DNA of 39,086 nucleotides from a virus: IMG/VR virus record IMGVR_UViG_3300037014_000106, positions 1 to 39,086 of that record; one strand, 5' to 3'. Shown piece by piece: positions 21,532 to 30,215 of this stretch (position 1 is its first letter; each line of letters starts with the position of its first letter). The notes under the pieces were generated by a model. It saw only the letters and a program-made list of their open reading frames with translations, ran no database searches and was not told where the DNA came from. The position numbers and the translations under genes were made by a program.

Positions 21532-23496
21532 TTAAGATTCGAAAATAAGCGAAATTATAGTAGCTTTCGCCCCAGGCGCGGTAAATTTCCATACGCCGGT
21601 ATCCCCGTTACTATCGGCCTGCGAGATATCAATGGAATAGACCCCCGAGCCGTTATCTACTATCGTACCGCTACCGCTCATAGCCGACCAGGCCGCCGCG
21701 GCGTCGAGCTTTTTAACGGCGGTAACCGTTAAGCCGGGCTCGGGGTCGCCCGTGGTTTCGTGCAACATAACAAACTTATACTTTGCTATGGCCGTGTTTT
21801 TCTTCACGCTGTGGCCCCAGGTGCCGTCGCTATGATCCGAGGCCTTGAGGTCTATACCGGTGCCGGTCTTGATACAATTAACCCCGTTACCGTTTGTCGA
21901 TCTGGCTTCAAACCTCGCGCCGTCACCCGTGGCCCCAGTACCACTCTGAGCAAGAATACCGTGGCCCGTACCGCCGCCACTCGTACAGAAACCGTGGCCA
22001 TTACCGCTTATTACCGACCCCGACGCTCTTATGCCGTCCCCCTGATCCGAAACGGCATTAATTCCTATGCCCGTACCAGCCGCATATCCAGAAATTCCGT
22101 CGCCGTCTATCCCTGATTGTCCCCTTATGCCATCCCCGTTTGCACCTTCAGCTTCGGCGTGTAACCCAGCGGCGGTTTCGGCATAAGCAATGGCACGGAT
22201 ACCATTTCCACCGCCCTCCCCTGCCCTTGCCCATATTCCGTGCCCCGTGCCGAATTCACTATCATTCGTACAATAGAGACCAGCAGCAGAGACTTTTCCA
22301 ATGGCCATAATGCCGGTGCCGCCGCCCAGGCCCCCCTCGCTTGACATACCAGCACCTGTTCCCGCGCCTTTTATTTTTAGGCCCCTGCAAGAAGCGCCGA
22401 TAGCTTCCAAGAAAACGGCGTGGAAATCACCAGAGCCGACCGTTTCGCCGCCGATAACATGTATACCGTGGCCCTGGCTCGACCCCTGGCCGCCCGTTAT
22501 TTTCAAACCCGTGGCAATCCCGGTAATTTCAACACCGTTACCGGTAGTACCACCATCAATAGTGAGCCCGGCTTTAGAGCCCTTTCCGAGCAGCTCTACA
22601 GCGGCCATACTCGCGCCGCCGGTAACTACAGCCCGTAGCGCCGCGCCGACGCCGACCGTCTGGCCGTTACGCTCCAATAACATAGCATAGCTTAAGCCGG
22701 TACTACCCGGGGCCGTAGCGTGGACCCCGTGGCCAATAGAAGCGCCGCCCTGCAGGGTTACGCCGTTACCAGAAACGCCGCCGATTGCTTTTAAGCCGTC
22801 CGCTGAACCCTGTCCTTCCAGGAGCATGGCTTCAGCGTTTCCGGCCTGTCCAATCGCCCGGATCGCCGCGCCGCTCGTGACACCGCCCAGTATTTTCAAA
22901 CCGTTACCTGTTCCACCTCCCTCAGAATGGATACCGCAGCCACTGCCGGTACCAGCAACATTTAAACCATTGCCGTTGCCACCGCCAGCAAATAGTCCTA
23001 ATCCGTTGCCGCTTATTGCTCCGCCAACCGACAAGATACCGTGGCCAGAACCATCGCCTTCGGCGGTTATGCCGCGCCCGTTGGAGCCGGTAGACCGGGC
23101 GACAAGCGCGTCCCCGGCGTTGTTTATGATTTGAAGCTGTTTCAGCTTAAACGTGACAAGGTTTGCGCCGGTGAATAGTTCTTCCAGCGTGAAGGAGCGT
23201 ACCTCAACGGAAAAGCGATAGGTCAATGCACCGGCGCATATAATATGCACCTGCCAGCGCCCGGCGCTGGTAAATTCCCCGGCTCCCATGTTCAGGCCGT
23301 ATTCGCCGTTGCCGTGTTCCTGCCAATCACCGGCGGCGGGAGCATAAGCGGTCCATCCGGCTCCCGCTCCCAGCTTTTTATATTGAACGGTTAAGTCACC
23401 TACAACTTTTCCGGTTTCCCCGGTCTTAAAATCGGTATCATCCAGGAGAACTACCGGATACCATTGGTCGCCTGATACTTTGCCTTCTTCACTCAT
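21532..23496 (-). CDS. fibre protein with Gly-rich repeat shaft and duplicated end domains
   Basis: A 654-residue protein. Residues 1-100 and the last about 90 residues are related: each has a V-x-L opening, LTV..KKL, A/G-rich W-x-A, D/H-N/G-x-G-x-Y and a final G-x-W with beta strands, a layout like BppU-type N-terminal fibre domains. Between them run more than 20 degenerate copies of a G-x-G-x-G-I/L-x-x-x-G unit (for example GNGLNVAGTGSG and GHGIHVIGGETVGSG), forming a beta-helical or beta-solenoid shaft. Composition changes near 22.1 kb: the minus-strand 5' part uses different codons and has GATC at normal density. A receptor-binding or shaft role is likely. Confidence 0.75.
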   Translation of the reverse strand: MSEEGKVSGDQWYPVVLLDDTDFKTGETGKVVGDLTVQYKKLGAGAGWTAYAPAAGDWQEHGNGEYGLNMGAGEFTSAGRWQVHIICAGALTYRFSVEVRSFTLEELFTGANLVTFKLKQLQIINNAGDALVARSTGSNGRGITAEGDGSGHGILSVGGAISGNGLGLFAGGGNGNGLNVAGTGSGCGIHSEGGGTGNGLKILGGVTSGAAIRAIGQAGNAEAMLLEGQGSADGLKAIGGVSGNGVTLQGGASIGHGVHATAPGSTGLSYAMLLERNGQTVGVGAALRAVVTGGASMAAVELLGKGSKAGLTIDGGTTGNGVEITGIATGLKITGGQGSSQGHGIHVIGGETVGSGDFHAVFLEAIGASCRGLKIKGAGTGAGMSSEGGLGGGTGIMAIGKVSAAGLYCTNDSEFGTGHGIWARAGEGGGNGIRAIAYAETAAGLHAEAEGANGDGIRGQSGIDGDGISGYAAGTGIGINAVSDQGDGIRASGSVISGNGHGFCTSGGGTGHGILAQSGTGATGDGARFEARSTNGNGVNCIKTGTGIDLKASDHSDGTWGHSVKKNTAIAKYKFVMLHETTGDPEPGLTVTAVKKLDAAAAWSAMSGSGTIVDNGSGVYSIDISQADSNGDTGVWKFTAPGAKATIISLIFES

Positions 23497-23498
23497 AA

Positions 23499-25535
23499 TT
23501 ACTCCATGCCGTTGCGTTGGCCGTTTGCTTGTCCATGAAATTGCTTGCGTGTCATTCTTGCATTGGAAACCGTCAGATATACATTACCGCCGCCTGACGA
23601 AACTGCCGCTGAATAGCCCGCTGGCATAGCGCCAACGGAAAGGCCGTTGTTGGTAAGCGCTCCCGTATAGGTTAAAATCAAATAGGCTCCGGGCGCGAAC
23701 CCGGCCACGGCGGTTACGTTAATTGATCCATCCAGGACCAAGGCCCCGGTCACGGCGATTTTGTCGCTGGTTGTTCCCAGGCCATAAGTTAAAATTGAAG
23801 TTGCATTCAAAGTTAATGCGCCGGTGTTCAGGGTCGCTTCGCTGGAAACCCCAGGCTCCACGATACCGCCAGCGGAAACCGATACCGTCCCGGCCACCGT
23901 TCCGGTCCCAGCCAGGGTCGCCGCGCTGGCAACCGTCACCGCGCTACTGGCGGACAAACTTCCGGTGACAATTAATTTTCCCACGCTAATCGTTGTCGCG
24001 CCAGCGTATGTATTTGCAGCGGAAAACGTCCAGGTGCCTGATCCGGTTTTCGTTATCGTAATCGCGCCCACGGCGGTATCCGCGATCACGCCGGAAATTT
24101 CCCCGGTGCCAGCCGTTGAACCCTTGAACTCAATGGTCTTTGCGCCGTCCACATAAGTAAAAGCCGAAGTGAGTTTAAAGTTTCCGGTTCCCCCTTGTTC
24201 AATCGAATACGATTCGGTTGTGCCTTCAAAATAAAGCACCCTATCAGATGTATCGCCGGTTCCAATATATTTCAGAATTGGATCAAATGTGCCCATCCAA
24301 ATGGTGCCATTGGCTACCGTAGTCGGTGCGCCTAAAGCACTTGACCCGCCGGATACGTTCTTAATGGTATTAAATGCAATCGTACCTTGAACGATTTTGG
24401 TTATCCCCGTATAGGTATTCAATCCTGTAAGAGTGAGAACGCCACTATTATTTTTTTGAACACCACCGGTCCCTGAAATGACACCATTTACAGTTATGTT
24501 GGAACCGCACAAAAATGTCCGTACTGCTGCGAAAATCATATCTAAAGAAATAGTTTGCAAATTGGAAGATAAATTTCTCAAATCCCCCGCCATTGTAATT
24601 CGATTGCCGCTGAGAGTGAACGCCCCAGCCCCAGATGCAAATTCAATTGAAGCAAAGGGTGTATCCGCCGCGATGTCATTGCTTGGAGTTAAACGTATTG
24701 ATCCAGCGAAAACTAATTCAGCATGAGCAGGGGGAGCTACATCAAGAGTCCAGTTGTCTGGAGTAGACCAGTTGTTATTTGCACCACCGCCATCCCAGGT
24801 ATATGTCATAGATGGAGCTGCACTGTAATATAAATGCCCAACTGGCAAACTAGCCTGAAGACCCCATTTCCATGCTAAGTATCCTTCAATCTGCTGACGT
24901 TCCGCATCCGTTATAGTCCCAGTAACTACAATCATTTCAGCGATAAGTCCATTCCACCACTCAGCAGAATAACCCATGCCAACACAAAATGACTGAGTTG
25001 TACTTAAATCGTTATTCGGCGTAGTCCCAACACCCTGGGAATTTCCATTTATCCAAAGTTGTGAATCTGGATCGGTGTATTTAGCGGTGTATAGATTAGC
25101 GTTTGAGTTTCTGGTCAATCCGTCCCAGTTATAATCATCGCCATAGTGAGCAAGCGTGAAAGAATCCGCATCGCGCCACCCAACATGAAGTCCCTTATCT
25201 GTTGCGGATTCAATCGTGCCAGCGAAATAGTTCATTGCCGTTGTCGAATCGCAAAGCACCACTGCGAATATCGTATAGGCCGTTGCATTTATCCAGGAAG
25301 CCGCCCCGCTTCCCTTCATATTGTCGTTAGGCGTGAAGTCCAAAGCGTTCTTGCTATTGATTGTTCTGGTTCCGGTGACAGGTTTATCCGCGTCCGTCGC
25401 CTGATATACATGACGAGCCGCACCGGACTTATCATTCCACTGCGACACCAAACCACCGGAGGACGTAATCGTCCCCGCGTCATTGGCATCAAGCCAAAGG
25501 GCGGTTGCCCGTGATGCTGGTGTCCAATCAGGCAC
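23499..25535 (-). CDS. LamG-like and autotransporter-repeat fibre protein
   Basis: A 678-residue protein with a GTG start. Residues about 1-235 match a concanavalin/LamG-type module: DWTPASRATALWLDAND, VSQWNDKSGAARHV, IFAVVLCD, LWINGNSQGVG and TDAERQQIEGYLAWKWGL. Then follow TYTWDGGGANNNWSTPDNW and at least two autotransporter-associated beta-strand repeats (VLTLTGLNTYTGITKIVQG and TWTFSAANTYAGATTISVGK), normally found in bacterial surface adhesins. Codon use, GC content and GATC density differ from the backbone, so the gene looks acquired. It is probably the receptor-binding or carbohydrate-binding part of the tail. Confidence 0.78.
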   Translation of the reverse strand: MPDWTPASRATALWLDANDAGTITSSGGLVSQWNDKSGAARHVYQATDADKPVTGTRTINSKNALDFTPNDNMKGSGAASWINATAYTIFAVVLCDSTTAMNYFAGTIESATDKGLHVGWRDADSFTLAHYGDDYNWDGLTRNSNANLYTAKYTDPDSQLWINGNSQGVGTTPNNDLSTTQSFCVGMGYSAEWWNGLIAEMIVVTGTITDAERQQIEGYLAWKWGLQASLPVGHLYYSAAPSMTYTWDGGGANNNWSTPDNWTLDVAPPAHAELVFAGSIRLTPSNDIAADTPFASIEFASGAGAFTLSGNRITMAGDLRNLSSNLQTISLDMIFAAVRTFLCGSNITVNGVISGTGGVQKNNSGVLTLTGLNTYTGITKIVQGTIAFNTIKNVSGGSSALGAPTTVANGTIWMGTFDPILKYIGTGDTSDRVLYFEGTTESYSIEQGGTGNFKLTSAFTYVDGAKTIEFKGSTAGTGEISGVIADTAVGAITITKTGSGTWTFSAANTYAGATTISVGKLIVTGSLSASSAVTVASAATLAGTGTVAGTVSVSAGGIVEPGVSSEATLNTGALTLNATSILTYGLGTTSDKIAVTGALVLDGSINVTAVAGFAPGAYLILTYTGALTNNGLSVGAMPAGYSAAVSSGGGNVYLTVSNARMTRKQFHGQANGQRNGME

Positions 25536-25538
25536 TAT

Positions 25539-25766
25539 TTATAATCCATTAGTTTTCTTGTGATCCAATATCAACAAAAGGGAACTCTCAATCCTCTCTA
25601 GCCTAGCATCGAGTCGCTGCTCTATACGATTTATATTGCACTTGTTTGTTTCTATCTGATGTGATTGCGCGCCAGCATTATAAACAATGCCAATAATAAA
25701 AATTAAAAGAGCAATAAAGCCCCCCGACAATAAGCCAACGTACGTCCTCTCGACCTTTACATTCAT
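25539..25766 (-). CDS. small membrane protein with coiled coil (holin- or XhlA-like candidate)
   Basis: A 75-residue protein with GAGGCG upstream. A transmembrane helix spans residues 10-30 (VGLLSGGFIALLIFIIGIVY) and is followed by a charged coiled-coil (NINRIEQRLDARLERIESSLLLIL). Size and layout recall small phage lysis-associated membrane proteins, but XhlA-type proteins have the order reversed. Composition matches the neighbouring adhesin gene, so both may have come as one block. It is one of two holin candidates; the other is at 4285-4458. Confidence 0.65.
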   Translation of the reverse strand: MNVKVERTYVGLLSGGFIALLIFIIGIVYNAGAQSHQIETNKCNINRIEQRLDARLERIESSLLLILDHKKTNGL

Positions 25767-25812
25767 GCACGCCTCATTTCTGACTGCTTTACTACTTCTG
25801 CGCTACTCACTT

Positions 25813-26196
25813 TTAGACCTCTGTCATAATGAATTTAACGCCGCTATATAAATTATCGGTAGCCTTGACTACCCGGGTACGATCCACGGGGCGGGGCACT
25901 ACCTTATACTCGTCGTACGCTACCGGGCTACTATACATATAGAGGGATAGCGGGGCCGGATTAGCCTTGTAATAAGCGTACCAAAAATCAAGGGTATCAA
26001 GCGCGGCCTCGGTTATATAGGCGTAGCTGAGAGTAAATTCCCGCTTTACGTAAAGGCAATCCGATTTTAAAGTACCGTCGGCGGCGCGCTGCTCTCGGGT
26101 AGTTTCTTTTACGGCTATGGTAACGCTACGGCCAAAGGGCGAAAGCTTACCGGTCGGGCCGGTCGTGCCTAAATAAATATCCCACTCAATAGCCAT
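25813..26196 (-). CDS. small tail protein downstream of the tape measure
   Basis: A 127-residue protein whose ATG touches the stop of the tape measure gene (TAAATG). It is beta-rich: EWDIYLGTTGPTGKLSPFGRSVTIAVKETTREQR, DTLDFWYAYYKANPAPLSLYMY, and NLYSGVKFIMTEV at the C-terminus. By position and size it should be a distal tail or minor tail tip protein. No specific family was recognised with certainty. Confidence 0.62.
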   Translation of the reverse strand: MAIEWDIYLGTTGPTGKLSPFGRSVTIAVKETTREQRAADGTLKSDCLYVKREFTLSYAYITEAALDTLDFWYAYYKANPAPLSLYMYSSPVAYDEYKVVPRPVDRTRVVKATDNLYSGVKFIMTEV

Positions 26197-28788
26197 TTAA
26201 AAGCCTTTTCGCTGATTTTCCGCTATCCGTATAGTATCAAGCTTACGCTCAAGTTGCTTTAATCCCCGCTCGTCGCCTATGAAGGTACCGATATGTAAAT
26301 GGATATCCCGGGTACCGCCGCCCGCTGCAGCCAGCTCGGGCGCGGGTAACGAGAAAAGCGGTAGCATTATTTCGCTTAGCCTATCGGTTATACCGTCGAG
26401 TAAAAGGCCTATTCCGCGCTCAAGTGGGAAAACTATTTCATCCTGGTTACGCTCGCCTATCCGAGCGGTTACGCCCTCTTCAGTGCCCTTAATAAGGCCG
26501 CCCTCGTAAAAAGGTAGCGGGGCGGTAGCTACGGCGACGGCCTCAGCCGCGCCCAAAGCCGCTATAATCGGTACCATCCAAGGCGTAGACAAAGCCTTAG
26601 ATATCTCTACAGCGGTATTAATGGCAATATTGAAAAGGGCGGCCACTTTCTCACGTATAGCGCGCTCGCGCTCCATTTCGCGCCGCTTCTTTTCGGTTTC
26701 TTCCTGCACTTTTAAAACAGCCTTTTCCTTATCCTCTTCGCTCATTTTAGAGTTTTGAATAGCGGTAAGTTGCCGCTGCTCTTCCATATCGAGACGCTTT
26801 AGCTTGTTATCGGAAAACTTACCGAGTACGCTGTTAAGCTTGTTACCAATAGAGCTGGCCTGAGTAAGTCGGTCTTCTATGACTTTACGGTCTTTCTCGG
26901 CCTCTTCTTTCCTGAGCTTATCCCGTATTTCCTGCTCTTTCAGGTAGTAAAGCTCTTTAACGGCCAGGGTATCCGCGCCTAGCTGCATAGCCCGCTGGAC
27001 CTCGGCGTCGCGCTCTATTTCGAGTAGCTCAAGCTCGCTAAGCTTTAAGGCATTTAGCTGGGCTATGGTAGACTGCTCGTACCTAATACGCTCGTCGGCC
27101 TGAGCCGCTAGTAGCTCCTTATGTTTCCCGGCGTAGAGCCTATTAACGGCCTCTACGTCACCGCCTATCTTCGTTGCCTCTTCGACCGCCTTGAGCCGGT
27201 CCAGCTCCAATAGTGCCGCTTTATCCTTACCTAATCTCGCAAACTCGTCGTATGTATTTTGGTTAAATTCATTACGCTTTTTAGCCGTCTCTTCGGCCTG
27301 GGCCGCGGCCTCTTTTTCCGCGTCTATTTGGAGCTGAGTTTTTTTAATATCCGCGTCTTTTACCCCTAGCGCCTCTTTACCGTCTTTTATCGCCTGCTTT
27401 AAAGACTGCGAGAGGGTAGTATTAGCCTCGGCGCTTTCATTTATAGCGTTAGTATACGCGGCCTGATTACCGAGGTCGCGGAAAAGCTCGGCTTTAAAAT
27501 GCAGAATATTAACCGTAGCCTCTTTTATCTTTTCGCTGAGGCCGGGCACTACGCCGCCGAGCTTATCCAGTAGCCCCAGGCCCTTTAAAACCAGGTCGGT
27601 AACGCTCTGTAGTACGCTGTTAGCGCCCTGCATAAATAAGAGCGCTACCTTAGCCCAAAGCGCCTCTAGCTGTACGCTCATAGTAGACCATTGGCTATAC
27701 CAGTACCAGCCCAGGGCGACCAGGGCGGCGACTATAATGGTAATACCCATAACCGATTTTTGCAGCACGGCCACGGCCCCGGCGTAGCTTAAAGTACCGG
27801 CCTTTAAGGCGACGAAAAGCGGTACGAGTATTTTACCCCAGGCTATAAATTTTCCGATTAAAAATATAGCGGGGCCCATAGCCGCGGCCAGCACTACGAA
27901 ACCGGTTATAGTTCTCTGAGCCGCCGGGCTTAAGCTCTTCCAGGCCGCTATCAAGGTTTCGGTATACCCTACTAACCGGCTCATTAATTTAAGTACCTGC
28001 ATAGCCACGGGCATAAATATTTGACCAAGCGAGGCCGAAATATTCTTAACCTGGGCCGCTACTATGCGCTGCTGATTAGCGAAACCCGCCGACGTGCGGG
28101 TAAAATCCCCCATAGCGTCTTTAGACTGCTCTAAGATAGCCGCCTGGGCGGCTAATATTTTAGTCTGCGGCATTAAGGCGCTTTTCGTGGTATTAATGAG
28201 CCCTAATTCAAAAGCTTTTTGCCTCAGCGTCGCATCGTCGAGTAAAACTCCATACTTTCGGATAGGCTCGTTTTCACCGCGGAAAGCCGCCCCGATAGCG
28301 GTAATAGCTTCCTGGGGCTCGGTATCGAAAAAAGAGGCGAAATCGGAAGCGAGCTCTACAAACTGGGTACTAAAGTCGACCAGGTCCTTACCGGCGAGCC
28401 CGGCGCTTTTTCCAAATATGCCGAAGGTAGAGGCGGCGTCGAGGGCCTGCTGTTTAGATTGACCTATTTTCGTGGCGCTGGTTTCGGCCCAGGCCTCAAT
28501 TTCCTTAGCCACGTCGCCGAAAATTACCCCGGTTTTCGAGATAGTTTCATTTAAACTCGAAGCGTCTTTTACAAATTTTATCGAAGCGGTAGCGGCGGCG
28601 AGCAGGGGAAGGGTAAAAAGCTTAGTGAATACCGTGCCTACATCTGAAACCCGCTGCCCCAGCCGGTCTATTTCTTTTTGGGCTTTCCTTACCTGGCTAT
28701 CGAGCGCCTTAAGCTCCCGCGTAGTTTTCTCTACGCCCTGGGTACCGATAATACCCCAAAGCTTAAACAGCTCTTTACCGGCTGCCAT
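26197..28788 (-). CDS. tape measure protein
   Basis: An 863-residue protein that sets tail length; at about 1.5 Angstrom per residue it predicts a tail near 130 nm. It shows the expected pattern: an N-terminal helical region with a coiled coil (LDSQVRKAQKEIDRLGQRVSD), the conserved TMP region (TFGIFGKSAGLAGKDLVDFS), two hydrophobic helices around residues 290-370, and a long charged coiled coil (residues about 470-730). The C-terminus contains an Ala/Met-rich hydrophobic segment and a VTARIGERNQDEIVFPLE motif common at the end of tape measures. It overlaps the chaperone frame by 14 bases. Confidence 0.92.
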   Translation of the reverse strand: MAAGKELFKLWGIIGTQGVEKTTRELKALDSQVRKAQKEIDRLGQRVSDVGTVFTKLFTLPLLAAATASIKFVKDASSLNETISKTGVIFGDVAKEIEAWAETSATKIGQSKQQALDAASTFGIFGKSAGLAGKDLVDFSTQFVELASDFASFFDTEPQEAITAIGAAFRGENEPIRKYGVLLDDATLRQKAFELGLINTTKSALMPQTKILAAQAAILEQSKDAMGDFTRTSAGFANQQRIVAAQVKNISASLGQIFMPVAMQVLKLMSRLVGYTETLIAAWKSLSPAAQRTITGFVVLAAAMGPAIFLIGKFIAWGKILVPLFVALKAGTLSYAGAVAVLQKSVMGITIIVAALVALGWYWYSQWSTMSVQLEALWAKVALLFMQGANSVLQSVTDLVLKGLGLLDKLGGVVPGLSEKIKEATVNILHFKAELFRDLGNQAAYTNAINESAEANTTLSQSLKQAIKDGKEALGVKDADIKKTQLQIDAEKEAAAQAEETAKKRNEFNQNTYDEFARLGKDKAALLELDRLKAVEEATKIGGDVEAVNRLYAGKHKELLAAQADERIRYEQSTIAQLNALKLSELELLEIERDAEVQRAMQLGADTLAVKELYYLKEQEIRDKLRKEEAEKDRKVIEDRLTQASSIGNKLNSVLGKFSDNKLKRLDMEEQRQLTAIQNSKMSEEDKEKAVLKVQEETEKKRREMERERAIREKVAALFNIAINTAVEISKALSTPWMVPIIAALGAAEAVAVATAPLPFYEGGLIKGTEEGVTARIGERNQDEIVFPLERGIGLLLDGITDRLSEIMLPLFSLPAPELAAAGGGTRDIHLHIGTFIGDERGLKQLERKLDTIRIAENQRKGF

Positions 28789-29550
28789 CTTTACCCCGGG
28801 CCTGGTTTATAATTCGCTGGGCGTTTTCCATTGCGTAGTCGGCCTCTCGTTTCAAATCCTCTTTACTCAGCGGCGGCTCGTCCGATAGCCCGAGATTTTT
28901 TAGATACTTATTCCAAGGGGGTAGCTTATCCGTCTTAGCTCCGAGTAGCTGGTACGCTGAAAAGGACGCCGCCACGAGCCCGGCTCTTTCAAGCCTGGCC
29001 CGCTCTTTAAAAACATAATTCCCCCGAAATAAAATTTCGTCGTATGGCGTGCCGTCTATCTCTGCATCGGTAAGCTTATCCGTAAAGCGTACCGCGTCTT
29101 CTAACTCTTTCGTGTACCGGTTTAGCCTCGAATCTTTTTGTATAGCTCCGAGGCTCGCGTAAAAAAATTGTGAAATCCCTTTTCAGCGAGCAGCCGGTCG
29201 ATAATATAAACCTCGATATCGAAGGGGAGCGCGTCGTAGGCGGCCCTATCGGTTACCCCGGTAAGGTCCATAAACCACGCGGTAACGTCCTCTTCAACCC
29301 ATTCGAGAAGGCCCTGCATAACGCTTTTAATAAGCTCGTAGGCCTGGTCGCTGCTATCCCCGGGCTCGCCCCCTGCAGGGGCCGCCTCGCCTTTAGCCTT
29401 TTCCTTCTTAAGGCCCGGGACCATCGAAGTGAGCTTCGAGTTCCCGGACCTCTCGGCGAAGGCCGTAACGAGCTCGGATAATTTTTTTCGGTCTTTACGA
29501 GTTAGCACCCGTACTGCAGGGTACCCCTCGTATTTTTTCTCGTCGGTCAC
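28775..29550 (-). CDS. tail assembly chaperone, -1 frameshift fusion (gpGT-like)
   Basis: After the shared N-terminal part the -1 frame is open from the slippery site (29161-29167) to 28775 without a stop, giving a fusion of about 258 residues. The extension includes RLNRYTKELEDAVRFTDKL, TPYDEILFRGNYVFKERARL and AASFSAYQLLGAKTDKLPPW. In the unshifted reading this downstream part would need to begin at a GTG (28975) with no ribosome-binding site, so frameshifting is the better explanation. Position just before the tape measure is diagnostic for the G/GT chaperone pair of siphoviruses, which coats the tape measure before tail tube assembly. Confidence 0.82.
29122..29550 (-). CDS. tail assembly chaperone, unshifted product (gpG-like)
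   Basis: A 142-residue protein with a GTG start and AAAGGA upstream. N-terminal part: YPAVRVLTRKDRKKLSELVTAF; an Ala/Gly/Glu-rich linker follows around residues 50-68; then helical sequence (DQAYELIKSVMQGLLEWVEEDVTAWFMDL) and a C-terminus ending SELYKKIRG. Length, all-helical character and place between the tail tube genes and the tape measure match the upstream member of the chaperone pair. The stop codon is only 37 bases past the slippery heptamer. Confidence 0.82.
   Translation of the reverse strand: MTDEKKYEGYPAVRVLTRKDRKKLSELVTAFAERSGNSKLTSMVPGLKKEKAKGEAAPAGGEPGDSSDQAYELIKSVMQGLLEWVEEDVTAWFMDLTGVTDRAAYDALPFDIEVYIIDRLLAEKGFHNFFTRASELYKKIRG
29161..29167 (-). promoter_or_regulatory. programmed -1 frameshift slippery site, T-TTT-TTT
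   Basis: On the minus strand seven T residues are read as AAT TTT TTT ACG in the chaperone frame, which places T-TTT-TTT exactly in the X-XXY-YYZ phase needed for -1 slippage of both tRNAs. The -1 frame is open from here into the tape measure-proximal frame. A second, weaker candidate is C-AAA-AAG about 27 bases further on. A stimulatory stem may form from the following GC-rich sequence, but none is obvious. Confidence 0.75.
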
Positions 29551-29578
29551 GGTATTTTTTCCTTTCGTCTATCGGTTA

Positions 29579-30154
29579 TCAGGCTCCGGCTGTCGGCCAG
29601 ATTATAGTCCAGGGCTCCGTATCGGTACCCGCGCCTATTACCGCCGGGTCGAAGTGGGCGGTAAACGTCATAGCTACGACGCCCTCTTCTTTATCGGCGA
29701 AGGTGAGCTCGAAGTTACCGTCGGCCAGGGCGTTATCCAGTTTTATAGCCATGCCATCAGAGTCGCCCGAAACCTCGCCCACTATGGTGATATCGGAAAG
29801 GAAATCGGCGTCCTCGATTACCAGGGCGCGGGTAATGGCGTCCCAATCGGTATCAAAAACCGCAGAGTCGGAGCCCGCGAGCGCCCGCTTTAAATTTGCG
29901 AGGGTATGCTCGATAAAGTTTACCGTTAAGGTAACCTTTATCATAGTGATACGGCGACCGCCCATAACGGGGCCCCGGGCTCCGTCGACCTCCATATCCT
30001 TAATTTCCTGCTCGATAGTGAGCTGAGAGCCGCCCCGGGTAGCGCCCAGGAGCGTGCCGGGAGCGCCCAGGTCGGTGAAGCCGGTATAGACCGCGCCAGC
30101 GTCAATAATAAAACGCTTATACGTGTCCGCTGTAATCCCGTGTTTACGTGCCAT
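29579..30154 (-). CDS. major tail tube protein, paralogue 1
   Basis: A 191-residue beta-rich protein with GGAGGT upstream. It shares IDAGAVYTGFTDLGAPGT and LLGATRGG near residues 17-42 with its upstream neighbour and has the same overall length and ending (EPWTIIWP). Beta-strand segments such as TMIKVTLTVNFIEHTLANLKRAL fit a tail tube monomer. The position just before the tail chaperone supports this. Which of the two paralogues forms the tube and which has another role cannot be told from sequence. Confidence 0.75.
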   Translation of the reverse strand: MARKHGITADTYKRFIIDAGAVYTGFTDLGAPGTLLGATRGGSQLTIEQEIKDMEVDGARGPVMGGRRITMIKVTLTVNFIEHTLANLKRALAGSDSAVFDTDWDAITRALVIEDADFLSDITIVGEVSGDSDGMAIKLDNALADGNFELTFADKEEGVVAMTFTAHFDPAVIGAGTDTEPWTIIWPTAGA

Positions 30155-30215
30155 TTTATGACCTCCGTTTTATGGTTGATTTTTTAATGGTTAATCTTAA
30201 AATAAATGATAAAAT

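Noticed and set aside
21532-25535. Diversity-generating retroelement acting on the fibre genes
   Set aside because: No reverse transcriptase gene or template/variable repeat pair was seen, and the glycine repeats are ordinary degenerate repeats.
23499-25535. Autotransporter secretion system on the phage
   Set aside because: Only the beta-strand repeat is present; there is no signal peptide or C-terminal membrane barrel, and the gene lies in the tail operon.
28775-28975. Separate small gene starting at the GTG at 28975
   Set aside because: There is no ribosome-binding site and the -1 frame extends upstream without stops to the slippery site, so a frameshift product explains it better.
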